Assembly: GCA_937995515.1 (NCBI GenBank)
Contig: CALKJZ010000025.1
Span: 1-64,000, forward strand
Direction of reading: 5' to 3'
DNA: 64,000 bases
Source: an uncultured Sphingomonadaceae bacterium
Lineage (GTDB): Bacteria; Pseudomonadota; Alphaproteobacteria; Sphingomonadales; Sphingomonadaceae
The translations under genes and the position numbers were made by a program. Of this stretch, positions 8,942-18,096 are shown one piece after another (the stretch's first letter is position 1; the number at the start of each line of letters is the position of its first letter). A model generated the notes under the pieces. The model saw only the letters and a program-made list of their open reading frames with translations. It did not search any database and was not told the origin of the DNA.

Positions 8942-9136
8942 GTCTTGATGATGCGCCTGTCTTCCGCGCTGACCCAGTCGGCCGGCACCCGAAACACGCA
9001 GGTTACCGCAAGGCGTGGGCAGCCCATATTCTCAGGATGTTGCGTGCAGCGCAGTCTGCCGCACGGACAATTTCCAACATCGGGTTGCACAAGGTCGCAC
9101 GCACACTGGCGTCAGGCCGGGCTCGTCGCTAGGACC

Positions 9137-10372
9137 ATGGGGCACATGACCTTGGAGAGTCTTTCCCTTTCGCTTGCCGTCGAGCCGGTGCCCGTGCCGC
9201 GCGCCGTGCCCCCGCGCGTTGATGGCTTGCGCGACCTCGTCGGGCTGTCGCGCGCTGCGATCGCCGATGCGCTGGTGGAGGCAGGGCTTGCCGAACCAAA
9301 GCCGGCGCGCATGCGCGCCCGGCAGATCTGGGGCTGGATCTACAACCGCGGCGTAACCGACTTCGCCGCGATGACCGACCTTGGAAGGCCGTTGCGCGAG
9401 GCGCTGGCGCAGCGTTTCGTCGTCGGCCGGCCGGAGGTGGTGCAGGCGCTGGTGTCGAGCGACGGCACGCGCAAATGGCTGCTGCGCTCGGGCGGCGTGG
9501 AGTATGAGGCGGTCTTCATCCCCGATGCCGACCGCGGGACGTTGTGCGTCTCGAGCCAGGTGGGCTGCACGCTCAACTGCCGCTTCTGCCACACCGGCAC
9601 GATGAAGCTGGTCAGGAACCTGACGGCAGCCGAGATCGTCGGCCAGGTGCTGCTCGCCCGCGACGCGCTCGGCGAATGGCCCCAGTCGGCGCAGCCGACG
9701 TTCGAAGGTACTCGCCAGTCCGAGGGGCGGCTTCTCACCAACATCGTGATGATGGGGATGGGCGAGCCGCTCTACAATTTCGAGCAGGTCCGCGATGCGC
9801 TCAGGATCGTGATGGATGCCGAGGGCCTCGCGCTCTCCAGGCGGCGGATCACGCTCTCGACCTCGGGCGTGGTGCCGATGATGGCGCGCGCCGGGGAGGA
9901 GATCGGAGTCAATCTCGCCGTCTCGCTCCATGCCGTGACCAAGGCGGTGCGCGACGAGATCGTGCCCCTCAACCGCAAATGGGGCATCCCCGAGCTGCTG
10001 GAGGCCTGCCAGCGCTATCCGGGTGCCAACAATGCCCGGCGCATCACCTTCGAATATGTGATGCTCGACGGCGTGAACGACAGCGACGCCGATGCCCGCG
10101 AACTGGTGCGCCTGATCAAGGCCTACCGGCTTCCGGCGAAGGTGAACCTGATCCCGTTCAACCCCTGGCCCGGCAGCCCCTACGCCTGCTCTCCCGACGC
10201 GCGGATCCAGCGGTTTTCCGACATCGTGTTTGCCGCCGGCATTTCCGCGCCGGTCCGCACCCCGCGCGGGCGCGACATCATGGCCGCCTGCGGCCAGCTG
10301 AAGTCTGCGTCCGAGAAGCTGTCGCGCGCGGAACTGGACCGGCGGGCCGCGGAGAAGGAAGCCGCCTGGTAG
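9137..10372 (+). CDS. rlmN: Dual-specificity RNA methyltransferase RlmN (radical SAM)
   Basis: The 411-residue protein methylates C2 of A2503 in 23S rRNA and A37 in certain tRNAs. The radical SAM cluster motif is CTLNCRFC (Cys 144, 148 and 151), followed by [20 protein letters not shown], the SAM-binding [11 protein letters not shown], and the C-terminal resolving Cys in [10 protein letters not shown]. The N-terminal [19 protein letters not shown] matches the RlmN accessory domain. I start at ATG 9137; ATG 9146 is also possible. The upstream extension to 8945 in the ORF track is not family-like. Confidence 0.96.
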   Translation: MGHMTLESLSLSLAVEPVPVPRAVPPRVDGLRDLVGLSRAAIADALVEAGLAEPKPARMRARQIWGWIYNRGVTDFAAMTDLGRPLREALAQRFVVGRPEVVQALVSSDGTRKWLLRSGGVEYEAVFIPDADRGTLCVSSQVGCTLNCRFCHTGTMKLVRNLTAAEIVGQVLLARDALGEWPQSAQPTFEGTRQSEGRLLTNIVMMGMGEPLYNFEQVRDALRIVMDAEGLALSRRRITLSTSGVVPMMARAGEEIGVNLAVSLHAVTKAVRDEIVPLNRKWGIPELLEACQRYPGANNARRITFEYVMLDGVNDSDADARELVRLIKAYRLPAKVNLIPFNPWPGSPYACSPDARIQRFSDIVFAAGISAPVRTPRGRDIMAACGQLKSASEKLSRAELDRRAAEKEAAW

Positions 10373-10432
10373 GTGCGCGCCGGCGCCCAGGCATTTGCCT
10401 CGCCCGCCCGGGCGGACTATCGCGCCCCCTCC

Positions 10433-11770
10433 ATGGTCGTCACCCGTTTCGCGCCCTCGCCCACCGGCCTTCTTCATGTCGGCAATGTGCGAACGGCACT
10501 CCTCAACTGGCTTTTTGCCCGCAAGCACGGCGGGCGCTTCCTGCTGCGGCTCGACGATACCGACACCGCGCGCTCCACCGAGGCCTTTGCCGAGGCCATC
10601 CGCGCCGATCTCGCCTGGCTTGGCATGGCGCCCGATGCGGAGGTCCGCCAGTCTGACCGGCTGGCGCGCTACGAGGCGGCGCTCGAGCGGCTCGCGGCCG
10701 CCGGGCACGCCTATCGGGCCTATGAGACCCCGGAGGAGCTGGACCTCCGGCGCAAGGTCCAGCTCGCGCGCGGCCTGCCGCCGGTCTACGACCGCGCAGC
10801 GCTCCGGCTGACCGAGGAGGACCACGCGCGCCACGCCGCCGAAGGGCGCCGGCCGCACTGGCGCTTCCGGCTTTCGCCCGACCTGCCGCACGCGTGGGAC
10901 GATCTGGTGCGCGGCCCGTCTCACATCGATCCGGCCTCGCTCTCCGATCCGGTCATCCGTCGCGCCGACGGCTCCTGGCTCTACATGCTGCCCTCCGTCG
11001 TCGACGATATCGACATGGGCATCAGCCATGTGATCCGCGGCGAGGACCATGTGACCAACACCGGCATCCAGCTGCAGATGTTCGCAGCGCTGGGCGCCCG
11101 GCCTCCGGCGTTCGGCCATGCGGCGCTGCTCGCCGGTGCCGACGGCGCCCTTTCCAAGCGGCTCGGCTCGCTGGGCGTGGCCGATCTGCGCGCGCGGGGG
11201 ATCGAGCCGCTGGCCGTCAGGGCGCTGCTGGCGCGGCTGGGCACGTCGCTGCCCGTCGAGCCGGTGACCTCGGACGCCCCGCTCATCGAGCGCTTCGAGC
11301 TCGCCCATCTCGGCCGCGCAACGGCGCGGTTCGACGAGGCCGAGCTTGCCGCGCTCAACGCGAAGATCCTGCACCAGCTGCCCCATGCAGCCGTCGCGGA
11401 CCGGCTGACGCTGAGCGAGGCCGAGTGGCTGGCTGTCAGGGCCAATGTCGCAACGATTGCCGAGGCGGAAGCCTGGAAGGCGGTGTTTGCCGGCGAGGTG
11501 GGCGGCGCCCCCGATCCGGCCGACGCCGCCTTTCTCGAACGGGCGGCGCGGATCCTCGAGGGGCTCGAGATGGGGCCCGGGACGTGGGGCGAACTCACGG
11601 CATCTCTCAGCGCCGAGACCGGCCGCAGGGGCCGCGCGCTGTTCATGCCGCTGCGCCTCGCGCTCACCGGGCGCGACCACGGGCCCGACATGGCCGTGCT
11701 GCTGCCGCTGATCGGCCGCGAACGCGCGCTCGCCCGCCTGCGCGCTCAGGCCGCAAACCGGAGCGGATAG
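10433..11770 (+). CDS. gltX: Glutamate--tRNA ligase
   Basis: The 445-residue class I synthetase charges tRNA-Glu. The HIGH-type motif is [14 protein letters not shown] at residues 5-18 and the KMSKS-type loop is GALSKRLGS near 240. Between them are [10 protein letters not shown] and [23 protein letters not shown]. The helical anticodon-binding domain follows. At 445 residues it is the shorter form common in alphaproteobacteria, which often carry two GltX paralogues. One could act on tRNA-Gln before the GatCAB amidotransferase, but the sequence alone does not say which this is. Its 3' end overlaps the P450 gene convergently by 25 bp. Confidence 0.94.
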   Translation: MVVTRFAPSPTGLLHVGNVRTALLNWLFARKHGGRFLLRLDDTDTARSTEAFAEAIRADLAWLGMAPDAEVRQSDRLARYEAALERLAAAGHAYRAYETPEELDLRRKVQLARGLPPVYDRAALRLTEEDHARHAAEGRRPHWRFRLSPDLPHAWDDLVRGPSHIDPASLSDPVIRRADGSWLYMLPSVVDDIDMGISHVIRGEDHVTNTGIQLQMFAALGARPPAFGHAALLAGADGALSKRLGSLGVADLRARGIEPLAVRALLARLGTSLPVEPVTSDAPLIERFELAHLGRATARFDEAELAALNAKILHQLPHAAVADRLTLSEAEWLAVRANVATIAEAEAWKAVFAGEVGGAPDPADAAFLERAARILEGLEMGPGTWGELTASLSAETGRRGRALFMPLRLALTGRDHGPDMAVLLPLIGRERALARLRAQAANRSG

Positions 11771-13104
11771 CTGCGGAAGAAGGGCGTGCCGCCGCCCTCG
11801 GGCGGCCCGGCCTCGGCCAGCCCTTCGCACGCGATGAGCGGGGCGAGCATGGCCGGAAGCAGGGCGCGGTTGACCGCATCGCCCCAGCAGCGGTGCAGCC
11901 CCTCGCCCCACAGGCGGTAGGCCTCCCACGGCCGGTCGGTGCGGAACCGCTCCGGCTCGGGCACGGCTGCCCCGTCGTGCATGGCCGACAGCAGCACCGC
12001 CAGCACCATCCGCCCCGCCGGCACCTCCTCGGTGCCAAGCCGGGTCGGGCGCGGTGTGCGGCGGTAGAGGAACGGCGTCATCGGGTTGAACCGCAGCGCT
12101 TCCCACAGGAAGGGGGCAAGGGCCGCCTCGTCGCCGGCCTGTGCGGCCGCCCGGGCGGCGGCCAGCTGGCCCGGCCAGCGCAGCAGCTCCTGCACCGCAA
12201 GGCAGGCGGCCTTGGAAAGGGTGGGAATGGCGCCGATGACGAGGCCGAGGAGGCTGGCGACGAGGCTGTCGGGGTCGGGCGCGGCCCCGGCGCCCTGCCC
12301 GCGGGCCATGGCGCGGCCGATGAGCGTCTCGGGGCCCGCGCCGGCCATGCTGGCGCGGATGGCCGCGCGGGTGCGCTCGGCGGCGGCAAGCGCCCCGGCC
12401 TCCACCCGCGGATCGGCGCCAAGGTCGGAGAAGAGATAGAAGAAGAGGATCGTCGAATCGGCGATCAGCTGCGCGGGCGTAGCGCTGATCCCGAACCACT
12501 CGCATGCCATCCGGGCGGGGATGCGCGCGCTGAGCGCAGGCACGAGGTCGATCCGGGCAGCACCGCCTTCCGCTTCCCGTTCCGCCCCGGCTTCGGCCCG
12601 GGCGCGGTCGACGGCGGCCAGGGCTTCTGCCCGCGCCATGGCCGTCACCCGCCCGAGATCCTGCGGGTCCACGAGCGAATCGACGGCCGCGCGCCCGCGC
12701 CGATATTCGGGCCCATCCTGCAGCCCGAGAAAGAAGTCGCATCCGCCGGTCAGCGCGCGCATGCGCGGGCCGTAGACCACTTCGAACTCCGCCTCGCGGG
12801 CTAGCACCTCGGCCACATCATCGGCGCGGGTGACGATGAGCGTGCCGTCAGCCGGGTAGCAGCGCACGAGGTTCTGCCGGAGCGTGAGCCGCGGGCGGAC
12901 AAGGCGCAGCACGGCTGCGGCATCGCGCAGCGTGCGGCTGTTGCCGATGACCGCGCGCAGGGCCGCCTCGCGCACCCCCTCGCTGGCGGCAAGGCCGCGC
13001 AGCACGCCGGCAAGGCCGGCGATGGCCGGGCCCAGCCGGTCGACTCCCGGCGGCGGCTGCCGCGCGGCGATCGGCCGGATGGGCGGGTCCTCGGGCATCG
13101 CCAT
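11746..13104 (-). CDS. Cytochrome P450
   Basis: The 452-residue protein has the K-helix WEALRFNP (ExxR) and the cysteine heme loop [19 protein letters not shown] with the axial Cys at about residue 406. The loop differs from the usual FGxGxHxCxG by Trp before Gly and Trp after Cys. The I-helix region reads [19 protein letters not shown] and lacks the usual acid-Thr pair, hinting at peroxide-driven rather than oxygen-driven chemistry. It is last in a four-gene minus-strand operon, five bases after the DyP-type peroxidase gene. No ferredoxin or reductase gene is adjacent. Substrate unknown. Confidence 0.85.
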   Translation of the reverse strand: MAMPEDPPIRPIAARQPPPGVDRLGPAIAGLAGVLRGLAASEGVREAALRAVIGNSRTLRDAAAVLRLVRPRLTLRQNLVRCYPADGTLIVTRADDVAEVLAREAEFEVVYGPRMRALTGGCDFFLGLQDGPEYRRGRAAVDSLVDPQDLGRVTAMARAEALAAVDRARAEAGAEREAEGGAARIDLVPALSARIPARMACEWFGISATPAQLIADSTILFFYLFSDLGADPRVEAGALAAAERTRAAIRASMAGAGPETLIGRAMARGQGAGAAPDPDSLVASLLGLVIGAIPTLSKAACLAVQELLRWPGQLAAARAAAQAGDEAALAPFLWEALRFNPMTPFLYRRTPRPTRLGTEEVPAGRMVLAVLLSAMHDGAAVPEPERFRTDRPWEAYRLWGEGLHRCWGDAVNRALLPAMLAPLIACEGLAEAGPPEGGGTPFFRSYPLRFAA

Positions 13105-13108
13105 CTCC

Positions 13109-14743
13109 TCAGGTCGGGTCCACCATGCCGTCGGCGATCATGCGCAGCGCCGTCATCGAGGGCTGGAAGAAATAGTCGCCGCCGCGCGTTGCAACGAACT
13201 GCGGCAGGCCCCCGGCGAGAAAGGGGGGGTTCGTGCGGTCCGCCGCGGAAACCACGAACCGGTCGCCCTTCCGATGCGCGCCGACAATCGGGCAGCTGTC
13301 GTTGCCGGCATCGAAGTCGAGCCCGTAGTTCAGCCACTGCTGCTGCACGAACTCGAACTGGCGGAACAGGTCGGCGCAATAGGCGAGGAGCACGATGCCA
13401 TGTTCGCCGGCCGGATCGTCGCGCCGGCCATAGGGCAGGCCCCGCCGCAGGATCCGGCGCCGGTCGTTCAAGACCGAGCCCATGCGCGCCCCGGGCCTTG
13501 CGCTGCGGAACCAGGGGTCGAGCATGTCGCGCGTGTTCGCGCGGCGGATGTGCGCCGTCACCGGGCAGTGCCGTCCGTCCGGGTCGCCGGCGAAGGTGAA
13601 GACGGCAAGGAAGCGCCGCTGTTCCTCCGGCTGCATCTGCGCCATGCGCCGGCGGGCCTCCTGCCAGCGCTCCCAGTCCGGGGCATGCACAAGCGGGATG
13701 CCGTCGCGCCAGCGCCCGGCCATGCGCGCCATCAGCGTCTCGCGCGCGATCGCGGGGCTTGGAAGCGACCAGAGCCGGGCGAGCTCTTCCGCGCGCGCGG
13801 CAATCCAGCTGTCCCAGGCCGCAATGTCCTGGTGCAGCTTGCGCAGCGCGAAGAAGGTGCCGTTGCGGCTGAAATCGAGCGGCAGGCCCATGGTGGCCAC
13901 CTCCTGCCCCTCGTCGGGCCAGCCGAGGATGAACTCGCCGGTCCGCAGCGGCCGCCACCGGCCCTGCCCGTCGACGGCGCCCTGGCCCTCGGCGCGCAGG
14001 CGCGTGGTCGCCTCGTCGTACTGGCCCTCGAACACGGGGTTGGAAATACCGTCGCGGAAGCCGAAGTGCTCGGTCGGCACGAAGCGGTGCGTGCCGTCCG
14101 GGGCGGTTTCCGAAAGCGCGGCCATGTCCTGCCAGCGCGGGTTTGCCCCGCGATGGCCCTCGAGGAGACGCACCCGGCCTTCGGTTGCAAGGGCGAGCGC
14201 GATCACCTCGTCGGTCAGCCGCCCGAGATCCGGGTGGGGGCCGCCATCCGCTGCCGCGGCCGCATGCAGCAGCACGAGAATGTGGACGCGGCGCGGCGCA
14301 TCGCGTGCCACGCGCCACACCGGGTCCCAGCCCTCGTGCCCGTCTGCCGGGTCTGGAAGCATCCGGTTGCGGCCGATGTCGTCGCCAAGCACCGGCGCGC
14401 GCGCGGCCATGCCGTCGATGAACGGATCGGGCATGGAGCGAAGCGTGCGGGTGGGCACGTCGAGCGCCAAAAGCCCCCAGAAGGTGAAGGCGATGTTGAG
14501 CGTCACCACCGGCCGGCGGACCTGGTGCGGAGCCGGCGCCGCGCCCGGTGGCGCCCAGGGGTTCGCGGCAGTCACCTTCGGCAGGAGCCGGGCGAGAAAC
14601 GCCCGCCCGGCCTCGGAGTCGCGCACAGTGGGGCCCACCTCGAAGAGGAGGATCCGGCCGAAGGGAAAGCCGCGCGGCGAATAGGCGTCGAGGATCCCGC
14701 CCTGCAGGTCGCCGCGCTCGAGCTGGACCGGGGCCGAGGTCAT
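13109..14743 (-). CDS. DyP-type heme peroxidase
   Basis: The 544-residue protein shows the DyP core motifs: distal Asp in HFGFRDGISNP (Asp about 231), proximal heme His in CPVTAHIRRANTRD (His about 398), and distal Arg in RRRILRRGLPYG, followed by FEFVQQQWLNYGLDF. The CPxxAHIRxxNPRD and RRGxPYG forms match the longer, fungal-like DyP subclass. No signal peptide is visible, so it is probably cytoplasmic or membrane-associated. It overlaps the upstream unknown gene in ATGA and is followed five bases later by the P450 gene. DyPs oxidise bulky aromatics or act as peroxygenases. The coupling suggests the peroxidase and P450 work on one substrate. Confidence 0.88.
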   Translation of the reverse strand: MTSAPVQLERGDLQGGILDAYSPRGFPFGRILLFEVGPTVRDSEAGRAFLARLLPKVTAANPWAPPGAAPAPHQVRRPVVTLNIAFTFWGLLALDVPTRTLRSMPDPFIDGMAARAPVLGDDIGRNRMLPDPADGHEGWDPVWRVARDAPRRVHILVLLHAAAAADGGPHPDLGRLTDEVIALALATEGRVRLLEGHRGANPRWQDMAALSETAPDGTHRFVPTEHFGFRDGISNPVFEGQYDEATTRLRAEGQGAVDGQGRWRPLRTGEFILGWPDEGQEVATMGLPLDFSRNGTFFALRKLHQDIAAWDSWIAARAEELARLWSLPSPAIARETLMARMAGRWRDGIPLVHAPDWERWQEARRRMAQMQPEEQRRFLAVFTFAGDPDGRHCPVTAHIRRANTRDMLDPWFRSARPGARMGSVLNDRRRILRRGLPYGRRDDPAGEHGIVLLAYCADLFRQFEFVQQQWLNYGLDFDAGNDSCPIVGAHRKGDRFVVSAADRTNPPFLAGGLPQFVATRGGDYFFQPSMTALRMIADGMVDPT

Positions 14744-15732
14744 CCGCCTTCGCCGGGCGGGCTGAGCAGCGGTGCGGCGAGCGTGCCTCCGTCGGAGCGG
14801 ATCACACCGGGCTGCTGGCTTGCCGCCGGATCGGTGTCGGCGGGCCTCGTCTCGCCGAGGAAGGCGGCAAAAGCCGCATGGAGCGCCTCCGGCGGGTCGA
14901 GCTGGTGGGCCTCGACAAAGGCGGCGAACCGCTGCTGCACGAACAGGGCCTTCAGCACCGAGGGCAGGTCGCTCTCCGGAAAGGGCGGGAAGGGCCTCGC
15001 ACCCGCACGCGACAGCTCCCCGAGACCGAGCCAGAGGACGAGCAAGGCGGCCGCAAGGCCGATCGCGAGCCACGCCAGCAGGCCGGCCACGCCGGCGAGC
15101 AGGCCCGCGGCCACCACGGCAGCCGCTGCCGCGGCCGGACGTGCCGCAAGCCGGGCAAGGCCCGGCCCGCCAAGCGGCGGCTCGCCATCATAGTAGCCGT
15201 TGAAGCTCATGGTCGTCTCGATCTGGCCGCGGGCCAGGTAGCGCGCGAAGCTGTGGCCGTCGATGACCGCCTCGAACCCCTCGCAGGCCGAAAAAATGGC
15301 GCGCATCTCCTCTCCGGCCACGGCCCAGAGGTGCTCGGCCCAGGATGCAAGCCCGCCATCGGGCGCATCCGTCCGGTCGATGTCGGCCGCAAGCAGGAGC
15401 CACGGGCGCGAGAGCACGTCATAGGGGGGCTGGGACTTGAGCGGCCGGCGCAGCACGATGTTGAGGATCGGATCAACCGGCATCCGCCCGCCCCACATCG
15501 GCTGGTCGATGACCACAAGCCGCGCAAAATGGGTCCGCCGGCAGCGCGCGAACGGGCTCATGAAACCCGCGGCGTCGGTTTCGGGATTCTGGCGGGCGGT
15601 GGGCAGGAGCGCGAGCTCCTCGCGCAGGTGGTGCGACCAGGGGCGCAGGGGCTCGCCCTCCCGGGCCCTGAGGCCGGTGCGCACCGGATAGAGGCCGGTC
15701 AGGAACAGGTGGCCGCCGTCGAGCGTCGGCAT
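14740..15732 (-). CDS. Unknown protein with two C-terminal membrane helices, peroxidase operon
   Basis: The 330-residue product is not recognised. It opens MPTLDGGHLFLTGLYPVRTG, has a soluble part with strand-helix segments (RTHFARLVVIDQP, WLLLAADIDRTD, FARYLARGQIETTMSFNGYYDGEP), then a hairpin of two hydrophobic helices at roughly 210-250 (AAVVAAGLLAGVAGLLAWLAIGLAAALLVLWLG) and a Pro-rich tail. The soluble domain might be a ferredoxin-like dimeric barrel, by its strand spacing. It overlaps both neighbours by 4 bp (ATGA), so it is translationally coupled to the DyP gene and could tether that enzyme to the inner membrane. Confidence 0.75.
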   Translation of the reverse strand: MPTLDGGHLFLTGLYPVRTGLRAREGEPLRPWSHHLREELALLPTARQNPETDAAGFMSPFARCRRTHFARLVVIDQPMWGGRMPVDPILNIVLRRPLKSQPPYDVLSRPWLLLAADIDRTDAPDGGLASWAEHLWAVAGEEMRAIFSACEGFEAVIDGHSFARYLARGQIETTMSFNGYYDGEPPLGGPGLARLAARPAAAAAAVVAAGLLAGVAGLLAWLAIGLAAALLVLWLGLGELSRAGARPFPPFPESDLPSVLKALFVQQRFAAFVEAHQLDPPEALHAAFAAFLGETRPADTDPAASQQPGVIRSDGGTLAAPLLSPPGEGG

Positions 15733-16397
15733 CAGGCAGCGCCGGTGGCCCGCGCGCCCCAGCGCGCACGCACGCGCTCGATCCGGTTCCGGTCGGCCCT
15801 GCGGGTGTCGTTGGAGGCAACGGGGGCAAAGCCGGGCGTGCCGAGATCGTTGTGCACCAGCGCAAGCTCCTGCACCCAGGCCTTTCGGAAGGCCGCCGGC
15901 CCCTTCGCATGCGCCTCTGCCAGCCGCAGCACCGCACGCCGGACTCGGAGGGCCGACTTGATGTCGCGCTGGGCGGCTCCGGGAGTGGCATTGTAATAAT
16001 AATCCGTATCGATCTGGTTGGCGCGAATGTAGGCCTTGAAGGGCGAGATCGGGATCGACTTGGGATACTTGGTGGAAGCCCACCAGAAACTGTCGAGCCC
16101 TGAGGGTATTCCATCCGCAAAGGCGTCGATATACTGGTCCCACGTGCCGTTGAAGTTCGAGCAGAACAGCATGTAATCATTGGCGAGCTGCTCCGGGGGC
16201 TGGCCGAAATCCGGCCAGCTGCCGCGGCGGATGACCGCCCAGCGCGCGAAGTGGATGATGGAGAGGCCAAGCAGCCCGGCAAGGCGCTGCGGGAAGGCGC
16301 GTGCCGCGTGGAACAGGAGCACATTCACCCGGGTGCGCCATGGGCGCATCGGGGTCAACACATTCATCGCATAGGCCTTGCCGGCCACGTTCGACAT
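15732..16397 (-). CDS. Unknown protein, first gene of the P450/DyP operon
   Basis: The 221-residue product is not recognised. It has one moderately hydrophobic segment (LAGLLGLSIIHFARWAVI, about 40-58), then an aromatic-rich conserved-looking core: NDYMLFCSNFNGTWDQYIDAFADGIPSGLDSFWWASTKYPKSIPISPFKAYIRANQIDTDYYYNATPGA, and a basic C-terminal region. The pattern of Trp, Tyr and Asp looks like a folded enzyme or binding domain, not a regulator. Its ATGA overlap with the next gene places it at the head of the operon. Start ATG 16397 follows a GGGGGAG-type Shine-Dalgarno. Divergent from the prepilin peptidase gene. Confidence 0.75.
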   Translation of the reverse strand: MSNVAGKAYAMNVLTPMRPWRTRVNVLLFHAARAFPQRLAGLLGLSIIHFARWAVIRRGSWPDFGQPPEQLANDYMLFCSNFNGTWDQYIDAFADGIPSGLDSFWWASTKYPKSIPISPFKAYIRANQIDTDYYYNATPGAAQRDIKSALRVRRAVLRLAEAHAKGPAAFRKAWVQELALVHNDLGTPGFAPVASNDTRRADRNRIERVRARWGARATGAA

Positions 16398-16484
16398 GGT
16401 GCTCTCCCCCTGCGCGCACAGTGGCCTCCGGATCGGCTGCGGTCAATCTCGCGCGCGGCAGGGCTTTCGGCTAACTCGGCCCGG

Positions 16485-17261
16485 ATGGTGATTGATGCTG
16501 CCCTTGCTGCGCTCCTTCCGCTCGGGCTCCTGCTCGCTGCGCTGCTCGGGCTCGCGGTGGGCAGCCTCATCGCCACGCTTGCGCTGCGCTGGCCGCGGGG
16601 GGAGACGCTTGCCGGCCGCTCCCGCTGCGACAGCTGCGGCGCGAAGCTCGCCGCACGCGATCTGGTGCCGCTTCTCTCCTTCGCGCTGCTGCGCGGCCGG
16701 TGCCGGGCCTGTGGTGCGCGGATCGACTGGCGCCAGCCGGCCATCGAGGCGGCAGCGGCCCTTCTTGCGATGATGGCCTGGGCGGCGGCACCCGGGCCCG
16801 CGGGCGTGGCGGGCGCGCTGTTCGGCTGGATGCTACTTGCGATGGCGGTGCTCGATGCCGAGCATTTCTGGCTGCCCGACCGGCTGACCCTCCCGTTTCT
16901 CGCGCTGGGGCTCGCCCTCGGCCTCGGCGACCTGCCCGAGCGCCTGCTGGGTGCGGGCCTGGGCGTCGGCCTGATGCTGCTGCTGCGCGCAGGCTTCCAG
17001 CAGCTTTTCCACCGCGAGGGGCTGGGCCTTGGCGACGTGAAGCTGATGGGCGGGCTTGGGGCATGGTTGAGCTGGAGCAGCCTGCCGCCGTTATGGCTGC
17101 TTGCCTCTCTTGTCGGTCTTGGAGCCGCCATGTTCCGTGTTGTCCATGCCCGGCGCACGGGCGGGCCGGTGGCAGCCGCACCAGAGCCCATCCCGTTCGG
17201 CGCCTGCCTTGCCGTTGCCGCCTTCCCGCTCTGGCTCCTGCAGTCGGCAGGGCGCTGGTGA
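16485..17261 (+). CDS. gspO: Prepilin peptidase / N-methyltransferase (type II secretion)
   Basis: The 258-residue polytopic membrane protein contains two zinc-type CxxC pairs (CDSC and CRAC, in RSRCDSCGAKLAARDLVPLLSF and GRCRACGARIDW), and the two catalytic Asp sites of the aspartic prepilin peptidase: AVLDAEHFWLPDRLT and GLGLGDVKLMGG (GxGD). It processes and methylates prepilin-like proteins such as GspG, I, J and K encoded downstream. The start at ATG 16485 gives the usual short N-terminus before the first membrane helix. About 250 bp of repeat-containing DNA separate it from gspC. Confidence 0.93.
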   Translation: MVIDAALAALLPLGLLLAALLGLAVGSLIATLALRWPRGETLAGRSRCDSCGAKLAARDLVPLLSFALLRGRCRACGARIDWRQPAIEAAAALLAMMAWAAAPGPAGVAGALFGWMLLAMAVLDAEHFWLPDRLTLPFLALGLALGLGDLPERLLGAGLGVGLMLLLRAGFQQLFHREGLGLGDVKLMGGLGAWLSWSSLPPLWLLASLVGLGAAMFRVVHARRTGGPVAAAPEPIPFGACLAVAAFPLWLLQSAGRW

Positions 17262-17314
17262 GCAGGCGATGTGCCCGGCCGCGCCGCGCACCGCGCGGCC
17301 GCCCGATGGGCCCG

Positions 17315-17365
17315 CCCGATTCCGGCAGCCGCCCGATTCCGGCAGCCGTCCGATTCCGGCAGCCG
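17315..17365. repeat. Tandem repeat, three copies of a 17-mer
   Basis: Three head-to-tail copies of CCCGATTCCGGCAGCCG occupy 17315-17365; the third begins TCC instead of CCC. The repeat lies in the gspO-gspC intergenic region (17262-17508), where I see no gene. Confidence 0.9.
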
Positions 17366-17466
17366 TTGCAACAAAAGTGCAACACTCCTCCATCAAAGGG
17401 CGCCGGTGAGCGCACCGGCCGCCAGGCCCTGCCGCAGGGGCGCGCCCTCCCGGCAGGCTTGACCGC

Positions 17467-17511
17467 GCGTGGCTTGCGATCGCGTGGCTTGCGATCGCGT
17501 GGCTTGAGATG
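17467..17511. repeat. Tandem repeat, three copies of a 15-mer running into the gspC start
   Basis: Three copies of GCGTGGCTTGCGATC occupy 17467-17511; the last is degenerate (GCGTGGCTTGAGATG) and supplies the ATG at 17509. The repeat overlaps the likely translation-initiation region of gspC. Confidence 0.88.
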
Positions 17512-18096
17512 AGGACGATGCCCATCACCCTTTTCGGCCAGCGCCTGCATCTCGGCCACGCCATCCTCGCCCTGATGCTTGCGGCCGCGGCCGTTCTTGC
17601 AGCCCGCCTTGTCGTGCTGCTGCGCGCGCCGCTGCCGCCGCTGCCGCCGATTGTCGAGCCGGCGGTCGCCGACCGGGCGCTGCTCGCGCGCCGCGACCCA
17701 TTCTTTGCCCGGGAGGCCGCCGGCGAAGATCTGCCTGTCACTGCGCTGCCGCTGTCGCTGCACGGGGTGCGCACCGACGCTGCAACCGGCCGCGGCTCGG
17801 CCATTATCGGCCTTGCCGATGGACAGCAGGCGGTGTTTGTGGTCGGCGAGGCGGTCACCGAGGGGGTCGCCCTTGCGGCCATCGCCATCGACCATGTGGT
17901 GCTCGACCGGGGAGGAACCCGCGAGGCGCTGTGGCTTGCAGATGCAGGTGGACGGGCCGCCGGCGAGGCCTCGCCTCAGCCTCCGCCATTTCCTGCGGCT
18001 GGCCCGGACGTGGCAGCGCCGGCGCCGCCCCTGCCGGAGGCGCTCCAGCCCGGCGCCGACGTGCGGGCGGCGCCGGAGGAAGACCAGACACCATGA
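17509..18096 (+). CDS. gspC: Type II secretion system protein GspC (protein N-like)
   Basis: The 195-residue product has a short cytoplasmic N-terminus, one membrane helix (AILALMLAAAAVLAARLVVLL, about 17-38), a periplasmic linker (RRDPFF) and the HR-like beta domain LPLSLHGVRTDAATGRGSAIIGLADGQQAVFVVGEAV. This is the GspC pattern that links the inner-membrane platform to the GspD secretin. No PDZ domain follows; the C-terminus is Pro/Ala-rich. An alternative ATG at 17518 is possible. The stop overlaps gspD in ATGA. Confidence 0.88.
   Translation: MRTMPITLFGQRLHLGHAILALMLAAAAVLAARLVVLLRAPLPPLPPIVEPAVADRALLARRDPFFAREAAGEDLPVTALPLSLHGVRTDAATGRGSAIIGLADGQQAVFVVGEAVTEGVALAAIAIDHVVLDRGGTREALWLADAGGRAAGEASPQPPPFPAAGPDVAAPAPPLPEALQPGADVRAAPEEDQTP

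Noticed and set aside
9032-12742. 1236-residue minus-strand ORF
   Set aside because: Runs opposite rlmN and gltX, which are certain; its composition is typical of GC-rich antisense frames.
17315-17511. Tandem repeats as a possible CRISPR array
   Set aside because: The units are directly adjacent without unique spacers and there are no cas genes.
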